Shown: positions 39,463-49,202, counted from the stretch's first letter. The stretch is 64,000 nt of DNA from Paracoccaceae bacterium (GCA_022448925.1 JAKVCP010000007.1:17058-81057); one strand, 5' to 3'. Numbers and translations are program-made. The notes: a model not told the origin generated them from the sequence alone.

Positions 39463-39740
39463 CAGCCTATCACCCGGTTCCAGGCGATCAGGTCTACAGT
39501 TTCGAACAGTCCCGCCTTTGCATAAGGATCGCCATCAGCAAAAGCTTGCGCCTGGGCCGCGTCCTCGACATTCAGGATGATCAGTGATCCGCACATCTCG
39601 CCTGCATCATCCAAACAGGGCCCGGCCTGCTCTACGATGTCATGAGCCTTCAAATAGGCAACATGGTCGGGGCGGTTCTCCATCCGGACGTGCAGATGTC
39701 CGGGTTTGTCCTTGGCAATCAGCGCAACGCGCATGGTCAT
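39462..39740 (-). CDS. YciI family protein
   Basis: A protein of 92 residues with the dimeric ferredoxin-like YciI fold: [28 protein letters not shown] and the core [21 protein letters not shown], where the conserved histidine and aspartate of the family active site are found. Its function is unknown in most bacteria. The ATG overlaps the gpsA stop (ATGA); a second ATG two codons later is possible. Confidence 0.88.
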   Translation of the reverse strand: MTMRVALIAKDKPGHLHVRMENRPDHVAYLKAHDIVEQAGPCLDDAGEMCGSLIILNVEDAAQAQAFADGDPYAKAGLFETVDLIAWNRVIG

Positions 39741-40696
39741 TCCTCCTTCAGGGGTCGGGTCAAAAAATCCTGCACAACCTCGCGCACTGTCAAGCGGCCT
39801 TCGACCAGCGCCGCAACGGCTCCGGCGATGGGCAGGTGCAAACCTTCGGCCTGCGCACTTGCGGCCAGCGCGCGCGCCGTGGCCGCGCCCTCGACCGTTA
39901 CACTGGGGTCAAAATCCTGACCCTGGCCCAGCGCACAACCGAATCGGTAGTTGCGCGACAGCTCCGACGTGCAGGTCAGGGCAAGATCGCCAAGGCCCGA
40001 CAGGCCCGCCAAGGTCTCGGCCCGGCCACCGCGCGAAACCGCAAAGCGGGTCATCTCAGCAAAGCCGCGGGTCATCAGCGCGGCCCGTGCACTGTCGCCC
40101 AGCCCAGCGCCGATGGTGACGCCGCAGGCAATGGCGATCACATTCTTCAAAGCGCCGCCCATCTCGGCCCCGATGACATCTTCGGTGCGATAGAGGCGCA
40201 GAGTGGGTGTCGACAGCGCCTGCTGCAGTTCTTTGCCTTCTGGCTCGTGGTCGCAGGCCAAGGTCAGGGCGGTCGGCAACCCACGTGCGATATCGGCGGC
40301 AAAACTTGGACCGGTCAATACCGCGTGGATCGCCAGCGGGCGAGACAGCGCGATGACTTCGGTCGGGCCACAGCCCGAACGCAAGTCGATCCCCTTGCAA
40401 CAGGCGACAAGCCGCGTGCCGTTCAGGCTCCCGTCGATCTGGTTCAATAGTGACGACAAGGTCTGCATCGGCGTGGCCAGCAAGACGACAGGATGGCGCG
40501 CTGCGCCGTTCAGATCCGAGGTCACCTGAATTCCCTCAGGCAATGCCACGCCCGGCAACCGTGGGTTTTTCCGGGTCGCGTCCATCTCGCGCGCCCGCGC
40601 AGCATCCCGCGCCCAAAGCGTCACAGGCCCCTTCTGCGCGAGGGACACCGCCAGCGCAGTGCCAAAGGCCCCTGCCCCAAGAACCGCGATGCTCAT
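39737..40696 (-). CDS. gpsA: Glycerol-3-phosphate dehydrogenase [NAD(P)+]
   Basis: A protein of 319 residues. The dinucleotide-binding loop is [20 protein letters not shown], the catalytic lysines are in VACCKGID and [14 protein letters not shown], and [20 protein letters not shown] is the family signature. It reduces dihydroxyacetone phosphate to sn-glycerol 3-phosphate for phospholipid synthesis. Its ATG overlaps the tsaD stop (ATGA). Confidence 0.96.
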   Translation of the reverse strand: MSIAVLGAGAFGTALAVSLAQKGPVTLWARDAARAREMDATRKNPRLPGVALPEGIQVTSDLNGAARHPVVLLATPMQTLSSLLNQIDGSLNGTRLVACCKGIDLRSGCGPTEVIALSRPLAIHAVLTGPSFAADIARGLPTALTLACDHEPEGKELQQALSTPTLRLYRTEDVIGAEMGGALKNVIAIACGVTIGAGLGDSARAALMTRGFAEMTRFAVSRGGRAETLAGLSGLGDLALTCTSELSRNYRFGCALGQGQDFDPSVTVEGAATARALAASAQAEGLHLPIAGAVAALVEGRLTVREVVQDFLTRPLKEE

Positions 40697-41784
40697 GCCT
40701 TGGCCCCCTTCTTACCACTGCCCACCAGGGGGGCGGCGGTACGGTCCAAAGGCCATCTTGGGCGCGCCGACAGCGTCATGTCACTGCGGTGGCCCGCCTG
40801 GTAGAGTTCTCCGCCCGCATAGGCAATCATCGCTGCGTTGTCCGTACAAAGGTGCAATGGTGGCGCCACAAACGCCACGCCATGTTCGGCACAAAGACGG
40901 TTTAGCGCTTGGCGTAAAACGGTGTTCGCAGCGACGCCACCGGCTACAGCCAGCCCGGGCTGCTCAGGTCTGCCCTTCAAGTATATCTCAAGCGCGCGGC
41001 GCGTCTTTTCAGATAGAACGTCGCGCACCGCCCCTTGAAATTCGGCGCAGAGATCAGCGAGATCTTGGGCATGCAGGCCAGATTGAGCCGCAATCAACTT
41101 GTCCCGTTCGCGCAGCAGCGCGGTCTTGAGGCCCGAAAATGACAGGTCGCACCCCGGGCGGTCCAACAGGGGGCGCGGGAACCGAACGCGTTTTTCTACT
41201 CCACTCTGCGCCGCTTTTTCAACCGACGGCCCACCCGGCTGCGGCAGGCCAAGCAGACGAGCTGTTTTGTCAAATGCTTCCCCCGGCGCATCGTCGATCG
41301 TACCGCCAAGCCGCAAGAAGTCGTCAGGTCCGCGCACGATAAGGAATTGGCAATGCCCCCCCGAGACCAGCAGCATCAGGTAGGGATAGGCCATGTGATG
41401 GGTCAACCTAGGTGTCAGCGCATGCCCGGCCAGATGGTTCACACCAACAAGCGGCTTGCCAGACCCGGCAGACAGGCCCTTGGCACACATCACACCAGCC
41501 AAGACGCCGCCAATCAGCCCCGGGCCCGAGGTCACCGCAATCGCATCCACATCGGTCAAACCCAATCCGGCTTTGTCCAATGCCTCTGTCACGCATAAAT
41601 CCAACTTTTCCGTATGCGCCCGGGCTGCAATTTCCGGTACGACCCCCCCATAGGCGCGATGCAACTCTTCCTGGCCCATGACCACGTTGGAGAGTATCTG
41701 AGCGCCATCGCCCAAGCGCACAACGGCAGCGGCAGTGTCGTCGCAGCTGCTTTCAAATCCCAAAACTGTCAGCGGGGGTCTCAT
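40693..41784 (-). CDS. tsaD: tRNA N6-adenosine threonylcarbamoyltransferase TsaD
   Basis: A protein of 363 residues of the Kae1/TsaD family. It opens with [16 protein letters not shown], has the metal-binding histidines in [13 protein letters not shown], then [16 protein letters not shown] and a C-terminal [15 protein letters not shown] and [16 protein letters not shown]. It transfers threonylcarbamoyl to A37 of tRNAs. It heads the leftward operon and starts 50 bases from the divergent hemD, so the two promoters share a very short region. Confidence 0.96.
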   Translation of the reverse strand: MRPPLTVLGFESSCDDTAAAVVRLGDGAQILSNVVMGQEELHRAYGGVVPEIAARAHTEKLDLCVTEALDKAGLGLTDVDAIAVTSGPGLIGGVLAGVMCAKGLSAGSGKPLVGVNHLAGHALTPRLTHHMAYPYLMLLVSGGHCQFLIVRGPDDFLRLGGTIDDAPGEAFDKTARLLGLPQPGGPSVEKAAQSGVEKRVRFPRPLLDRPGCDLSFSGLKTALLRERDKLIAAQSGLHAQDLADLCAEFQGAVRDVLSEKTRRALEIYLKGRPEQPGLAVAGGVAANTVLRQALNRLCAEHGVAFVAPPLHLCTDNAAMIAYAGGELYQAGHRSDMTLSARPRWPLDRTAAPLVGSGKKGAKA

Positions 41785-41833
41785 TCACAGATCCATTGCC
41801 AAGATGCGTCTCCGCAGGTACCACCTGAGGTCG

Positions 41834-42580
41834 ATGCCCACAATCCCAACGCCTGTTCCAACACTTCTCATGACCCGCCCTCGTGCTGCGGCAGAGCGCT
41901 TCGTCAGATCCTTGCATCTGGACCCAGCCAGATGCGACGTGCTTTACAGCCCCTTGATAGAGACCGCGACCACGGGTGCTCTGCCGGATCTCAGCAAGGT
42001 GGGCGCACTGATCTTCACCTCGGGCGCAGGCGTTGCCAGCTATCAGGCCCTGGGTGGTTTGCCAGACTTTGAGTGTTACACCGTTGGCGCCACAACTGCA
42101 CGGGCTGCCGAGGCTGCAGGCTTCTCTCCGATATCTGCCGAGGGCGACGCCGATGCCCTTGTCGCCCTGCTGTGCGGCGAAACTCCGCCGAGCCCGCTGT
42201 TGCACATCCGAGGAACCTATAGCCGCGGCGCCGTGGCTGCGCGGCTTTCTGCAGCTGGCATACCCTGCCAAGAAGCCATTCTCTATGACCAGCCAAGCCA
42301 GGCCGCATCGCCAGAAGCGCTCAGACGTCTGGCGGCGAAACATACTGTAATTGCGCCACTTTTCTCGCCTCGGACCGCGAGCCTCTTTGCCGATCTGCCG
42401 ATGCACCACGGATCCGTCCACGCTATCGCCATGAGCCAACCCATTCTGGATGAGGTTGCGCATTTGCCCTTGGCTGCCCATGTGATGAGTGACGCACCAA
42501 CCGGCGCGCACATGCGCGATACCGTCTTGCGGCATCTGAAGCAGGCGACTGTGCTTGAGGCAAAAAAAACGGACCGCTAA
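41834..42580 (+). CDS. hemD: Uroporphyrinogen-III synthase
   Basis: A protein of 248 residues. It has the loosely conserved features of HemD: LLMTRPRAAAERFV, ALIFTSGAGVASYQALG, CYTVGATTARAAEAAGF and LLHIRGTYSRGAVAARLSAA. It cyclises hydroxymethylbilane to uroporphyrinogen III for haem and, in this group, bacteriochlorophyll and cobalamin. GAGG lies 5 bases before the ATG at 41834; starting at a later ATG (41870) is possible. hemC is not in the window. mic60 and hemY follow on the same strand. Confidence 0.9.
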   Translation: MPTIPTPVPTLLMTRPRAAAERFVRSLHLDPARCDVLYSPLIETATTGALPDLSKVGALIFTSGAGVASYQALGGLPDFECYTVGATTARAAEAAGFSPISAEGDADALVALLCGETPPSPLLHIRGTYSRGAVAARLSAAGIPCQEAILYDQPSQAASPEALRRLAAKHTVIAPLFSPRTASLFADLPMHHGSVHAIAMSQPILDEVAHLPLAAHVMSDAPTGAHMRDTVLRHLKQATVLEAKKTDR

Positions 42581-42635
42581 GATCGACATGGTAGGTCATG
42601 TTCTCGGCAGGCCGGATTCGAAAGGAAAGACTCTC

Positions 42636-44093
42636 TTGGCAAAAACGTCCAAAGACACGCCCTCCACCAAGGCCAAGAATATCATCGACGCAGAGGTGGT
42701 AGAGGAGATCCCCGCCAAAAAGGACGCGCCGAAAGACACGGACGCGGCCAAGACAGGTGTGGCGGCGGATCCGACCATAACGGCAGACGGCAAGGATGTT
42801 TTGGAAAAGGGCGCTCTGGATGACAGTCCCGTCATTGATGAGACAACTGCGGCTGCAGATCTGAAAAAGACCGGCTCGCCTGCCAAGTCAGAGGATGTGA
42901 CGCCGCCGGTTGCAGATGTCGGGCACGACGCCAATGCAGATCAGGCGGACACGCGCGGTCACGATCTCGACCTCCCCGCGTCAGCCGACGCGGAGACGCC
43001 CGACCCTGACCAGGCAGAACATCTGCCAGACAGCGAAACAACAGCCCCGCTACCGCATGAGCACAGCAACGCAGACAGCAACGCCATGCCCCAGTTTCGA
43101 AACACCCTTTTGGCAATGGGCTTCGGCGGCGTTGTTGCGGCGGCCTTGGGGTTTGCCGTGGCCGATTATTCGGGCGCGCGGGTGCTTTTTGGCGGGACAT
43201 CTGCGCAACCCAGCGCATTCGAAACGCAAACCTCTGAAAGCCTGACAGATCAGGCCTTCAGGATCTCCGAACTCTCAGACCGCATGCAAACAACCGAAGG
43301 TCGGGTGACCAGCAGCCTTGCAGCTTCCGACGCACAACTGAAGGCCATGCGAGAAGATCTGGAGGCGCGCACCCAGCAAATTGAAGAATTGGATGCGACG
43401 CTTTCCAGTATTTTGGGCAGGCTAGACACCCTTGAAACGCGCCCCCTGACCGAGGCCGTTGGCCCCGAAATTGTCGCAGCCTATCAGCGCGAACTGGACG
43501 CGTTGCGCGCAGCAATTGCAGCGCAGCGCGCAGAGGTTGAAGCCTTTGCCGCCACCGCAATCGAGGCAGAGCGCGCCGCCGATGCCAAGGCACATCTGGC
43601 CCGCGGCCGGACCGCTCTGGCGCGGATCAGCGCGGCCATGGAAACCGGCAGCGCATTTGCAGATGATCTTGCGCTGGTAACGAAGGCCACTGGCACACCA
43701 GTGCCCGCCGCCCTGGACGCCCTGTCTGAAACTGGCGCACGCACGCAGATCGAACTTGTCGAAAGCTTTCCCGCCGTGGCCCGAGCCGCATTGGCAGCCG
43801 CACGAAAGGAAGAGCCAAGGGCCGAAGGCGCTGGCGGCCGGGTCAGCAACTTTCTGCGCACCCAACTTGGCGTGCGCTCAGTTGCTCCGCGTGACGGCAC
43901 CGACGCAGACGCGATACTGTCCCGTGCCGAGGCTGCGTTGAAAGGCGGAGATCTGGACGGAGCATTGGCCGAAATTGCGGCCCTGCCAGAGGCTGCCAAG
44001 GCCGCACTGTCTGGCTGGTTGGAAAGCGCCACAGATCGTCACGCGGCCCTGGCGGCATTGCACAGCCTGTCAACCGAACTGACTCAGGATTAA
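42636..44093 (+). CDS. Alphaproteobacterial Mic60 (mitofilin) homologue
   Basis: A protein of 485 residues: a 150-residue acidic, Asp/Ala/Lys-rich cytoplasmic stretch, one membrane helix (TLLAMGFGGVVAAALGFAVA, near 157-179), a long coiled coil (about 205-320, such as LEARTQQIEELDATLSSILG) and a C-terminal mitofilin-like part ending ALAALHSLSTELTQD. In Rhodobacter this protein shapes intracytoplasmic membranes and is the bacterial relative of mitochondrial Mic60; its gene sits with hemD and hemY as here. I choose a TTG start because AAAGGAAAG precedes it by a good distance and it gives MAKTSKDTPS; an ATG at 42588 has no ribosome site. Confidence 0.85.
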   Translation: MAKTSKDTPSTKAKNIIDAEVVEEIPAKKDAPKDTDAAKTGVAADPTITADGKDVLEKGALDDSPVIDETTAAADLKKTGSPAKSEDVTPPVADVGHDANADQADTRGHDLDLPASADAETPDPDQAEHLPDSETTAPLPHEHSNADSNAMPQFRNTLLAMGFGGVVAAALGFAVADYSGARVLFGGTSAQPSAFETQTSESLTDQAFRISELSDRMQTTEGRVTSSLAASDAQLKAMREDLEARTQQIEELDATLSSILGRLDTLETRPLTEAVGPEIVAAYQRELDALRAAIAAQRAEVEAFAATAIEAERAADAKAHLARGRTALARISAAMETGSAFADDLALVTKATGTPVPAALDALSETGARTQIELVESFPAVARAALAAARKEEPRAEGAGGRVSNFLRTQLGVRSVAPRDGTDADAILSRAEAALKGGDLDGALAEIAALPEAAKAALSGWLESATDRHAALAALHSLSTELTQD

Positions 44094-44103
44094 AGGACCC
44101 CAT

Positions 44104-45648
44104 ATGCTTTGGTCTCTGCTCAAGATTTTGTTTTTTGTTGTCCTGGTCGCTGCACTGACGCTGGGCGCAGGCTTTCTTTTGGAAACCGACGGCGGGATTC
44201 AGATAACCGCCGGGGGGCGCGAAATCACCTTGGGCGCACTGGCCTCTGTGATTGCCGGGCTCTTGCTGTTGGTCGCCGTTTGGCTGTTCTTGAAGTTGGC
44301 CTCACTTCTTGTGGCTGTGCTGAAGTTCCTGAACGGTGATGAAACGGCAATCTCGCGCTACTTTGATCGCAACCGTGAACGCAATGGCTACAAGGCCCTG
44401 ACCGAAGGGATGATGGCGCTGGCCTCAGGCGAGGGGCGTGTGGCCATGGCCAAAGCTGCCAAGGCAGAGCGCTATCTGCAAAAACCCGAATTGACCGATC
44501 TGATCACCGCGCAGGCGGCTGAAATGTCCGGCGATACCAAAAAAGCCGAAGAGGTGTACAAACGGCTGCTCAAGGCTGATACCACGCGTTTCGTCGGCGT
44601 TCGGGGCATCATGAAGCAGCGACTTGCAGCCGGCGACACCGAAACCGCCCTGAAACTGGCCGAGCGGGCCTTTGCCATCCGGCCCAAGCACGAAGAGGTG
44701 CAGGACGTCTTGCTGAAACTCCAGGCGGGCAAGGCTGATTGGCATGGCGCCCGCAAGACCCTGGCAGCCAAGCTGAAACATGGCACCCTGCCTCGGGATG
44801 TGCACCGCCGTCGAGACGCTATCCTGGCGTTGTCACAAGCCAAGGACATTCTTGATGACGGTCAAAGCATAGAGGCACGGGAAGCCGCGATTGAGGCCAA
44901 CCGCCTGTCGCCCGACCTGATCCCTGCGGCCTGCATGGCGGCCCGCGCACTGATTGATCAGGGCAAGAAACGCCCCGCGCAGCGTATTTTGAAAAAGGCG
45001 TGGGATGTGCAGCCACATCCCGATCTTGCGGCCGTGTTTGCCAAACTCGAGCCCGATGAGACACCTCACATGCGTCTTCAGAGGTTCCAACTTCTCTTTG
45101 GCGCGCACCCCGACCACCGCGAGAGCAAGCTTCTGAAGGCCGAACTCAACATCGCTGCAGAGGATTTCCCCGGTGCGCGCCGGGCCCTTGGCGATCTGGT
45201 TGACAGGGATCCCGATGCCCGTGTGCTGACCATAATGGCCGCCGTGGAACGAGGCGAGGGTGCCGCGGACGAAGTGGTCAAAGGATGGTTGACGCGCGCC
45301 TTGTCCGCGCCCCGCGGCCCGCAATGGGTCTGTGAAAATTGCAACAACATACAGTCCGAGTGGACGCCTGTCTGCACCAACTGCGGCAGCCTTGATACGC
45401 TAAGCTGGACAAGGCCGCCACAGGCTGAAATCTCGATGCCGGCCGGCGCGACCATGTTGCCCCTGATCGCAGGCGATCCGCCCTCTGAACCGGTTGCAGA
45501 GACCGACATCGCGGAACCTGCCTTGGTCGAGGTCTTGGCCCCCGATGTCGATAAGGGGATCGCTGACGACGAAGACGAACCACAGGACCGTCCCGAGGAT
45601 CACAGCGACGCGCAGCCCGACGATCTGGAAAACGCCTCTATCCGCTGA
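44104..45648 (+). CDS. hemY: HemY-family TPR membrane protein with C-terminal zinc ribbon
   Basis: A protein of 514 residues. Two N-terminal membrane helices (residues 4-24 and 44-76) carry the HemY_N domain (DGGIQITAGGREITLGALAS), then TPR-like helical repeats (EEVYKRLLKADTTRFVGVRG, KLAERAFAIRPKHEEVQDVL). Near the end a four-cysteine ribbon (Cys 410, 413, 424, 427; WVCENCNNIQSEW, CTNCG) recalls the metal-binding tail of LapB. In alphaproteobacteria this gene follows mic60 and is thought to work with it or in haem metabolism. It is not the oxygen-dependent HemY protoporphyrinogen oxidase. It starts 10 bases after mic60. Confidence 0.88.
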   Translation: MLWSLLKILFFVVLVAALTLGAGFLLETDGGIQITAGGREITLGALASVIAGLLLLVAVWLFLKLASLLVAVLKFLNGDETAISRYFDRNRERNGYKALTEGMMALASGEGRVAMAKAAKAERYLQKPELTDLITAQAAEMSGDTKKAEEVYKRLLKADTTRFVGVRGIMKQRLAAGDTETALKLAERAFAIRPKHEEVQDVLLKLQAGKADWHGARKTLAAKLKHGTLPRDVHRRRDAILALSQAKDILDDGQSIEAREAAIEANRLSPDLIPAACMAARALIDQGKKRPAQRILKKAWDVQPHPDLAAVFAKLEPDETPHMRLQRFQLLFGAHPDHRESKLLKAELNIAAEDFPGARRALGDLVDRDPDARVLTIMAAVERGEGAADEVVKGWLTRALSAPRGPQWVCENCNNIQSEWTPVCTNCGSLDTLSWTRPPQAEISMPAGATMLPLIAGDPPSEPVAETDIAEPALVEVLAPDVDKGIADDEDEPQDRPEDHSDAQPDDLENASIR

Positions 45649-45704
45649 AGACGCGGCGCATCACCGGTGCCGTTCCGCCCCCCTCGGGCCAGACCATCTG
45701 GGCG

Positions 45705-46544
45705 TCAGTCAGCAACCACTCTTTGCTTTTGTGACCCAAGACCGGCTATTGACGTCTCGACCAGATCACCGGGTTTGAGGAAGGTCGGAGGCGTCATGCC
45801 CAGCCCCACTCCTGCCGGAGTGCCCGTGGTAATGATGTCTCCGGGCTCCAGTGTCATGAACTCGGAGAGATGCACGATCACCTCGGTCAAATTGAAAATG
45901 AAATCAGAAGTCCCCGCTTGCTGCATCGTCTGGCCATTGACCTTCAGTGAAAGTTGGAAGTCGTGGATGTCTTCGACATCATCAGGGGTCACCAGATAGG
46001 GGCCTATGGGGGCAAAGCCGTCGTGGCTTTTGGCTTTGTCCCAAAGCCCTCCGCGATCAAACTGCCAACCGCGCTCGGACACATCGTTCAAGATCATGAA
46101 GCCCGCAATCGCCTGCATCGCGTTGTCAGGTTTGGCACGTTTGGTCCGCGCCCCAACGACAAAGGCCAACTCGACCTCCCAGTCCAACTTGTTTGAACCG
46201 GGGGGGCAGGGAATCGGATCATGTGCACCCGACAGGCTGGAAGGCGCCTTGAAGAACACCACCGGTTCTTTCGGGATATCCATTCCGGATTCCTTGGCGT
46301 GGTTTGTGTAATTCAGCCCAATACACAGAACTTTTGACGGTTTGGCGACACAGGGCGCGTAGCCTTCATGGTCGTCAACCACAGGCAACTTGGAAAGGTC
46401 GACACCTGAAAGAGCCTTTGGGCCCTGTGCCGCGAAAAAGTCAGCATCAATATCTGTGACAAGCGACGACAGGTCGTGATAGCTGTCATTCACTTTCGCG
46501 CAGGGCAAAACGGCCTCGCCCTTGCGCAGGCGGCAGAGTTTCAT
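45705..46544 (-). CDS. Fumarylacetoacetate hydrolase family enzyme
   Basis: A protein of 279 residues. The metal-binding glutamates lie in LDWEVELAFVVG, with YTNHAKESGMDIPKEPVVFF, ILNDVSERGWQ and GDIITTGTPAGVG typical of the FAH C-terminal domain. The close relatives act as ureidoglycolate lyase, acylpyruvase, oxaloacetate decarboxylase or 2-hydroxyhepta-diene-dioate isomerase; the sequence does not tell which. GAGGAG lies 7 bases before the ATG at 46544. It is convergent with hemY and stands alone. Confidence 0.88.
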   Translation of the reverse strand: MKLCRLRKGEAVLPCAKVNDSYHDLSSLVTDIDADFFAAQGPKALSGVDLSKLPVVDDHEGYAPCVAKPSKVLCIGLNYTNHAKESGMDIPKEPVVFFKAPSSLSGAHDPIPCPPGSNKLDWEVELAFVVGARTKRAKPDNAMQAIAGFMILNDVSERGWQFDRGGLWDKAKSHDGFAPIGPYLVTPDDVEDIHDFQLSLKVNGQTMQQAGTSDFIFNLTEVIVHLSEFMTLEPGDIITTGTPAGVGLGMTPPTFLKPGDLVETSIAGLGSQKQRVVAD

Positions 46545-47025
46545 AGCAGTCTCCTCGGTTTTGCAATCATGTGTAGACCAGCCGCGGCCATGTGCAAGAC
46601 ACCTTGCTTTGCAGGACGCCGTCCACAGTTTTTTTGATAGAGACCAAACAGGTTGGGCACCCACGGGGCACCTGGCATCAACACCTTGCTGTGACATGCC
46701 CCGCAGCCTGTATATCAACGCAGTTTTGAGGCGGGTGTCTTACCGGACTGTTGCGGAGCGGGTGCAGGACGGTGTCACCTTTTGTGAAACAAATCCGACT
46801 GTTTTTACAACACTGCATGACACCCGGCCTGTGCCTTTTCCAGGTGTGGACACACGGACTTACATGTTTGGTCACGCTGACGCCTTGTCACACCGATAGG
46901 ATGGCTGGGACGATGTCCACCACTCTATAGAGGGCCAAACTGCTGGCATAGCGACTGAAGGTACAGCCCATCACGAAGTGAAAGACCGTGGTTTTAGGTC
47001 GACGTGCGATCCCTCAGGCATCACT
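46545..47025. other. Gap between the FAH-family gene and the CoA-transferase gene
   Basis: Nothing convincing as a gene was found on either strand. It contains the promoter region of the FAH-family gene on the left and the 3' flank of the CoA-transferase gene on the right. The base composition is mildly lower in GC than the flanking genes. A small RNA cannot be ruled out by eye. Confidence 0.4.
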
Positions 47026-48264
47026 CTAGGCGGCCGATTGCCTCCGCTCGGCCCGTGGTCCATCGACCACGCCTTTGTCAAACAGGGCGCCAATAGTGCC
47101 TGATCCAAGACCAACGACCTCTGCGAGGATTTCCTCTGTATGTTCACCCAGGGCAGGCGCAGCTTGCGCGCTCAATCTGGGTGTCTTGTGAAAGGTCGCC
47201 GGATGAGCGGGCGTCAGATAGGTGCCCGATCCAGGGTGATTGACGGTACTGAACATAGGATTGTCTTCACTTAAGTCCGCATCTTCGGCAAGCGCGCCCT
47301 GAACTGAACGGAACTCTGACCATGTCAGACCCTTTTCGTTAAATGCCTTGGCAAAATCAGGCACGCGACGCATTTCAAACCATGGTTTGAACACCTGTGT
47401 GATGCGCGCACGATGACGCCATCGATTGCCTTCGTCATCAAGCGACACGCCCAGCTCCGCCTCAAGAGATTGAATGGCGGCGTTCATGTCCAGCGCTTTC
47501 ACCAATCCTCGCCACTGCCGCGTGGTCAATCCGATGACCATCACCCGACGGCCATCTGCACAGACAAAATCCTGACCGTAGGCACCATAGAGGGCATTGC
47601 CCGCTTTTCCGCGGCCATCAGAATTGACTGTCGCGTCTCCGATCATGCCAAGATGACCGAGCGCGGCAGCTGCGACGTCCTTCAGTGCGATCTCTACCTC
47701 TTGGCCACCAAACCCGCGCAACCGCTGGCGCTCTGCCGCCAAAAGTGCAGACACGCACATATTGCCCGCAATCAGGTCCCACGCCGGGAGCGCATGCGCG
47801 ACCGGCTCTGAGCTGTCTTCGGGTCCGGTCATCATCGGGATGCCCAACGCCGGATTTACCGTGTAGTCGACCTGCGGCCGTCCATGGCGATCACCTGTCA
47901 GGGTGATCATGATCAGATCGTTGCGGAATTGGCTTAGCGTGGCGTAGTCCATCCAGCCACGCACACGCAGGTTGGTCAGGAACAGGCCCGCATCTGAACC
48001 TGGTGCTGTGACAATCTGGGTGATCAGCTCTCGACCTTCGTCTGACTTCATGTCGACCGCTACGGACTTTTTGCCCTTGTTCATACCTGCCCAGAACAGA
48101 CTTTGTCCGTTCGGCGCCAAAGGCCACCGTCCTGCATCCAAACCGCCACCAATTCGATCGAAACGAATGACCTCGGCGCCCATCTGTGCCAGTGTCATCC
48201 CAGCTAGCGGCACCGCCACAAAGGCCGATCCCTCCACAACGCGCATGCCGGTCAGAATGGTCAT
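47026..48264 (-). CDS. CaiB/BaiF-family CoA transferase, mesaconyl-CoA transferase type
   Basis: A class III CoA transferase of 412 residues: MRVVEGSAFVAVPLAGMTLA, AEVIRFDRIGGGLDAGRWPL, GKKSVAVDMKSDEGRELI with the catalytic aspartate, and ALPAWDLIAGNMCVSALLAA. Paired with the next gene it resembles Mct of the 3-hydroxypropionate bicycle, which moves CoA between the C1 and C4 carboxyls of mesaconate, but itaconate or another C5 diacid is also possible. Its ATG overlaps the hydratase stop (ATGA), with GGAGGAAA as the ribosome site inside the hydratase gene. Confidence 0.82.
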   Translation of the reverse strand: MTILTGMRVVEGSAFVAVPLAGMTLAQMGAEVIRFDRIGGGLDAGRWPLAPNGQSLFWAGMNKGKKSVAVDMKSDEGRELITQIVTAPGSDAGLFLTNLRVRGWMDYATLSQFRNDLIMITLTGDRHGRPQVDYTVNPALGIPMMTGPEDSSEPVAHALPAWDLIAGNMCVSALLAAERQRLRGFGGQEVEIALKDVAAAALGHLGMIGDATVNSDGRGKAGNALYGAYGQDFVCADGRRVMVIGLTTRQWRGLVKALDMNAAIQSLEAELGVSLDDEGNRWRHRARITQVFKPWFEMRRVPDFAKAFNEKGLTWSEFRSVQGALAEDADLSEDNPMFSTVNHPGSGTYLTPAHPATFHKTPRLSAQAAPALGEHTEEILAEVVGLGSGTIGALFDKGVVDGPRAERRQSAA

Positions 48265-49094
48265 TGCGTTTCCTCCCAAACGGCCTGAGCCTGCATGCAT
48301 TGATGGCCGTCTTGCCCCGTCCACAACGACAAGCCTTCGGTGCTCTCCTGCATGGCGATGTCACAGGCCGAGCCGACGAACATCGGATGCATGGCCCGGA
48401 ACTCGAAAAACAACGGAGCACGCTCCCGGTGCCGCACTGCCGCACGCATCAGAAGCGCCGCTTGCAGAGGGCCGTGAACCAGCAATCCCGGATATTTTTC
48501 GACCTCTTGCGTGTAGCGCAGATCGTAGTGAATGCGATGGGCGTTGAAGGTGATGGCCGAGTACCGAAACAACACCGTCTCGGGCATGTCCACACGTTCA
48601 CACAAGGGCACGGGCAGCGCTTGTTTTGCTGGCGGCATGAATGTGTCCGGAATATCGAGGTAAACGATATCCTGCCGCTCTTCGACAGCCAATCCATGGG
48701 CACCGAAAATCAGGTGATCGAGCGTCACGAAAACCATTGGACCACTCTTGCCCTGCTTTTCAACGATGGAGCGAACACGCGTACTGCGCTGTAGGCGTTC
48801 ACCTGCGTGCACAGGTCGATGGAACGTCAGCCCGCCGCCAGCCCACATGCGTCGTTTCAGATGAATGGGTGGCAGCAAGCTTGACCCGCGCACGTGTCCG
48901 TCCGGCCCAAGAGCCGCGTTGCTTTCGATCGGAGTAAATGCGTACCAGTGCCAAAGTGGCGGCAAAGGATCAGTAACATCAATCGGTGCGGCACCCCCGA
49001 TTGTCGCTGCGATCATCTGCGCCTGCCGATCAGAGATCGAGCCGCTGGCAATCACCTCTCGTCCAACCCATGCATCGACGTTTAACTTGTCCAT
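48261..49094 (-). CDS. meh: Mesaconyl-C4-CoA (3-methylfumaryl-CoA) hydratase type, double hot-dog fold
   Basis: A protein of 277 residues with an N-terminal FAS1-like dehydratase half (IDVTDPLPPLWHWYAFTPI, LPPIHLKRRMWAGGGLTFHR) and a C-terminal MaoC-like half holding FRYSAITFNAHRIHYDLRYT and YPGLLVHGPLQAALLMRA, where Asn-Ala-His-Arg-Ile-His-Tyr-Asp is the active-site motif. It should hydrate mesaconyl-C4-CoA to citramalyl-CoA or act on a similar acyl-CoA. The ATG at 49094 is 8 bases from GGGAGG; a TTG two codons upstream is too close. A palindromic operator lies 64 bases upstream of the ATG. No citramalyl-CoA lyase gene is in the window. Confidence 0.85.
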   Translation of the reverse strand: MDKLNVDAWVGREVIASGSISDRQAQMIAATIGGAAPIDVTDPLPPLWHWYAFTPIESNAALGPDGHVRGSSLLPPIHLKRRMWAGGGLTFHRPVHAGERLQRSTRVRSIVEKQGKSGPMVFVTLDHLIFGAHGLAVEERQDIVYLDIPDTFMPPAKQALPVPLCERVDMPETVLFRYSAITFNAHRIHYDLRYTQEVEKYPGLLVHGPLQAALLMRAAVRHRERAPLFFEFRAMHPMFVGSACDIAMQESTEGLSLWTGQDGHQCMQAQAVWEETQ

Positions 49095-49157
49095 AACCAA
49101 GGCCTCCCGCAGATAAAAATGGCGGCGACGTGAAAAAAAACAAGTAAAATTAATGGT

Positions 49158-49185
49158 TTAAGTGAATACCAATGTATACACTTAA
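49158..49185. promoter_or_regulatory. 28-bp operator-like palindrome upstream of meh
   Basis: The arms TTAAGTGAATAC and GTATACACTTAA are complementary at 11 of 12 positions around a 4-base spacer CAAT. Size, symmetry and place, 64 bases before the meh start in AT-rich DNA, are those of a repressor binding site, for example of the GntR, TetR or IclR class. No regulator gene of these classes is adjacent. Confidence 0.7.
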
Positions 49186-49202
49186 GCCGCAGTGCAAACG
49201 CC

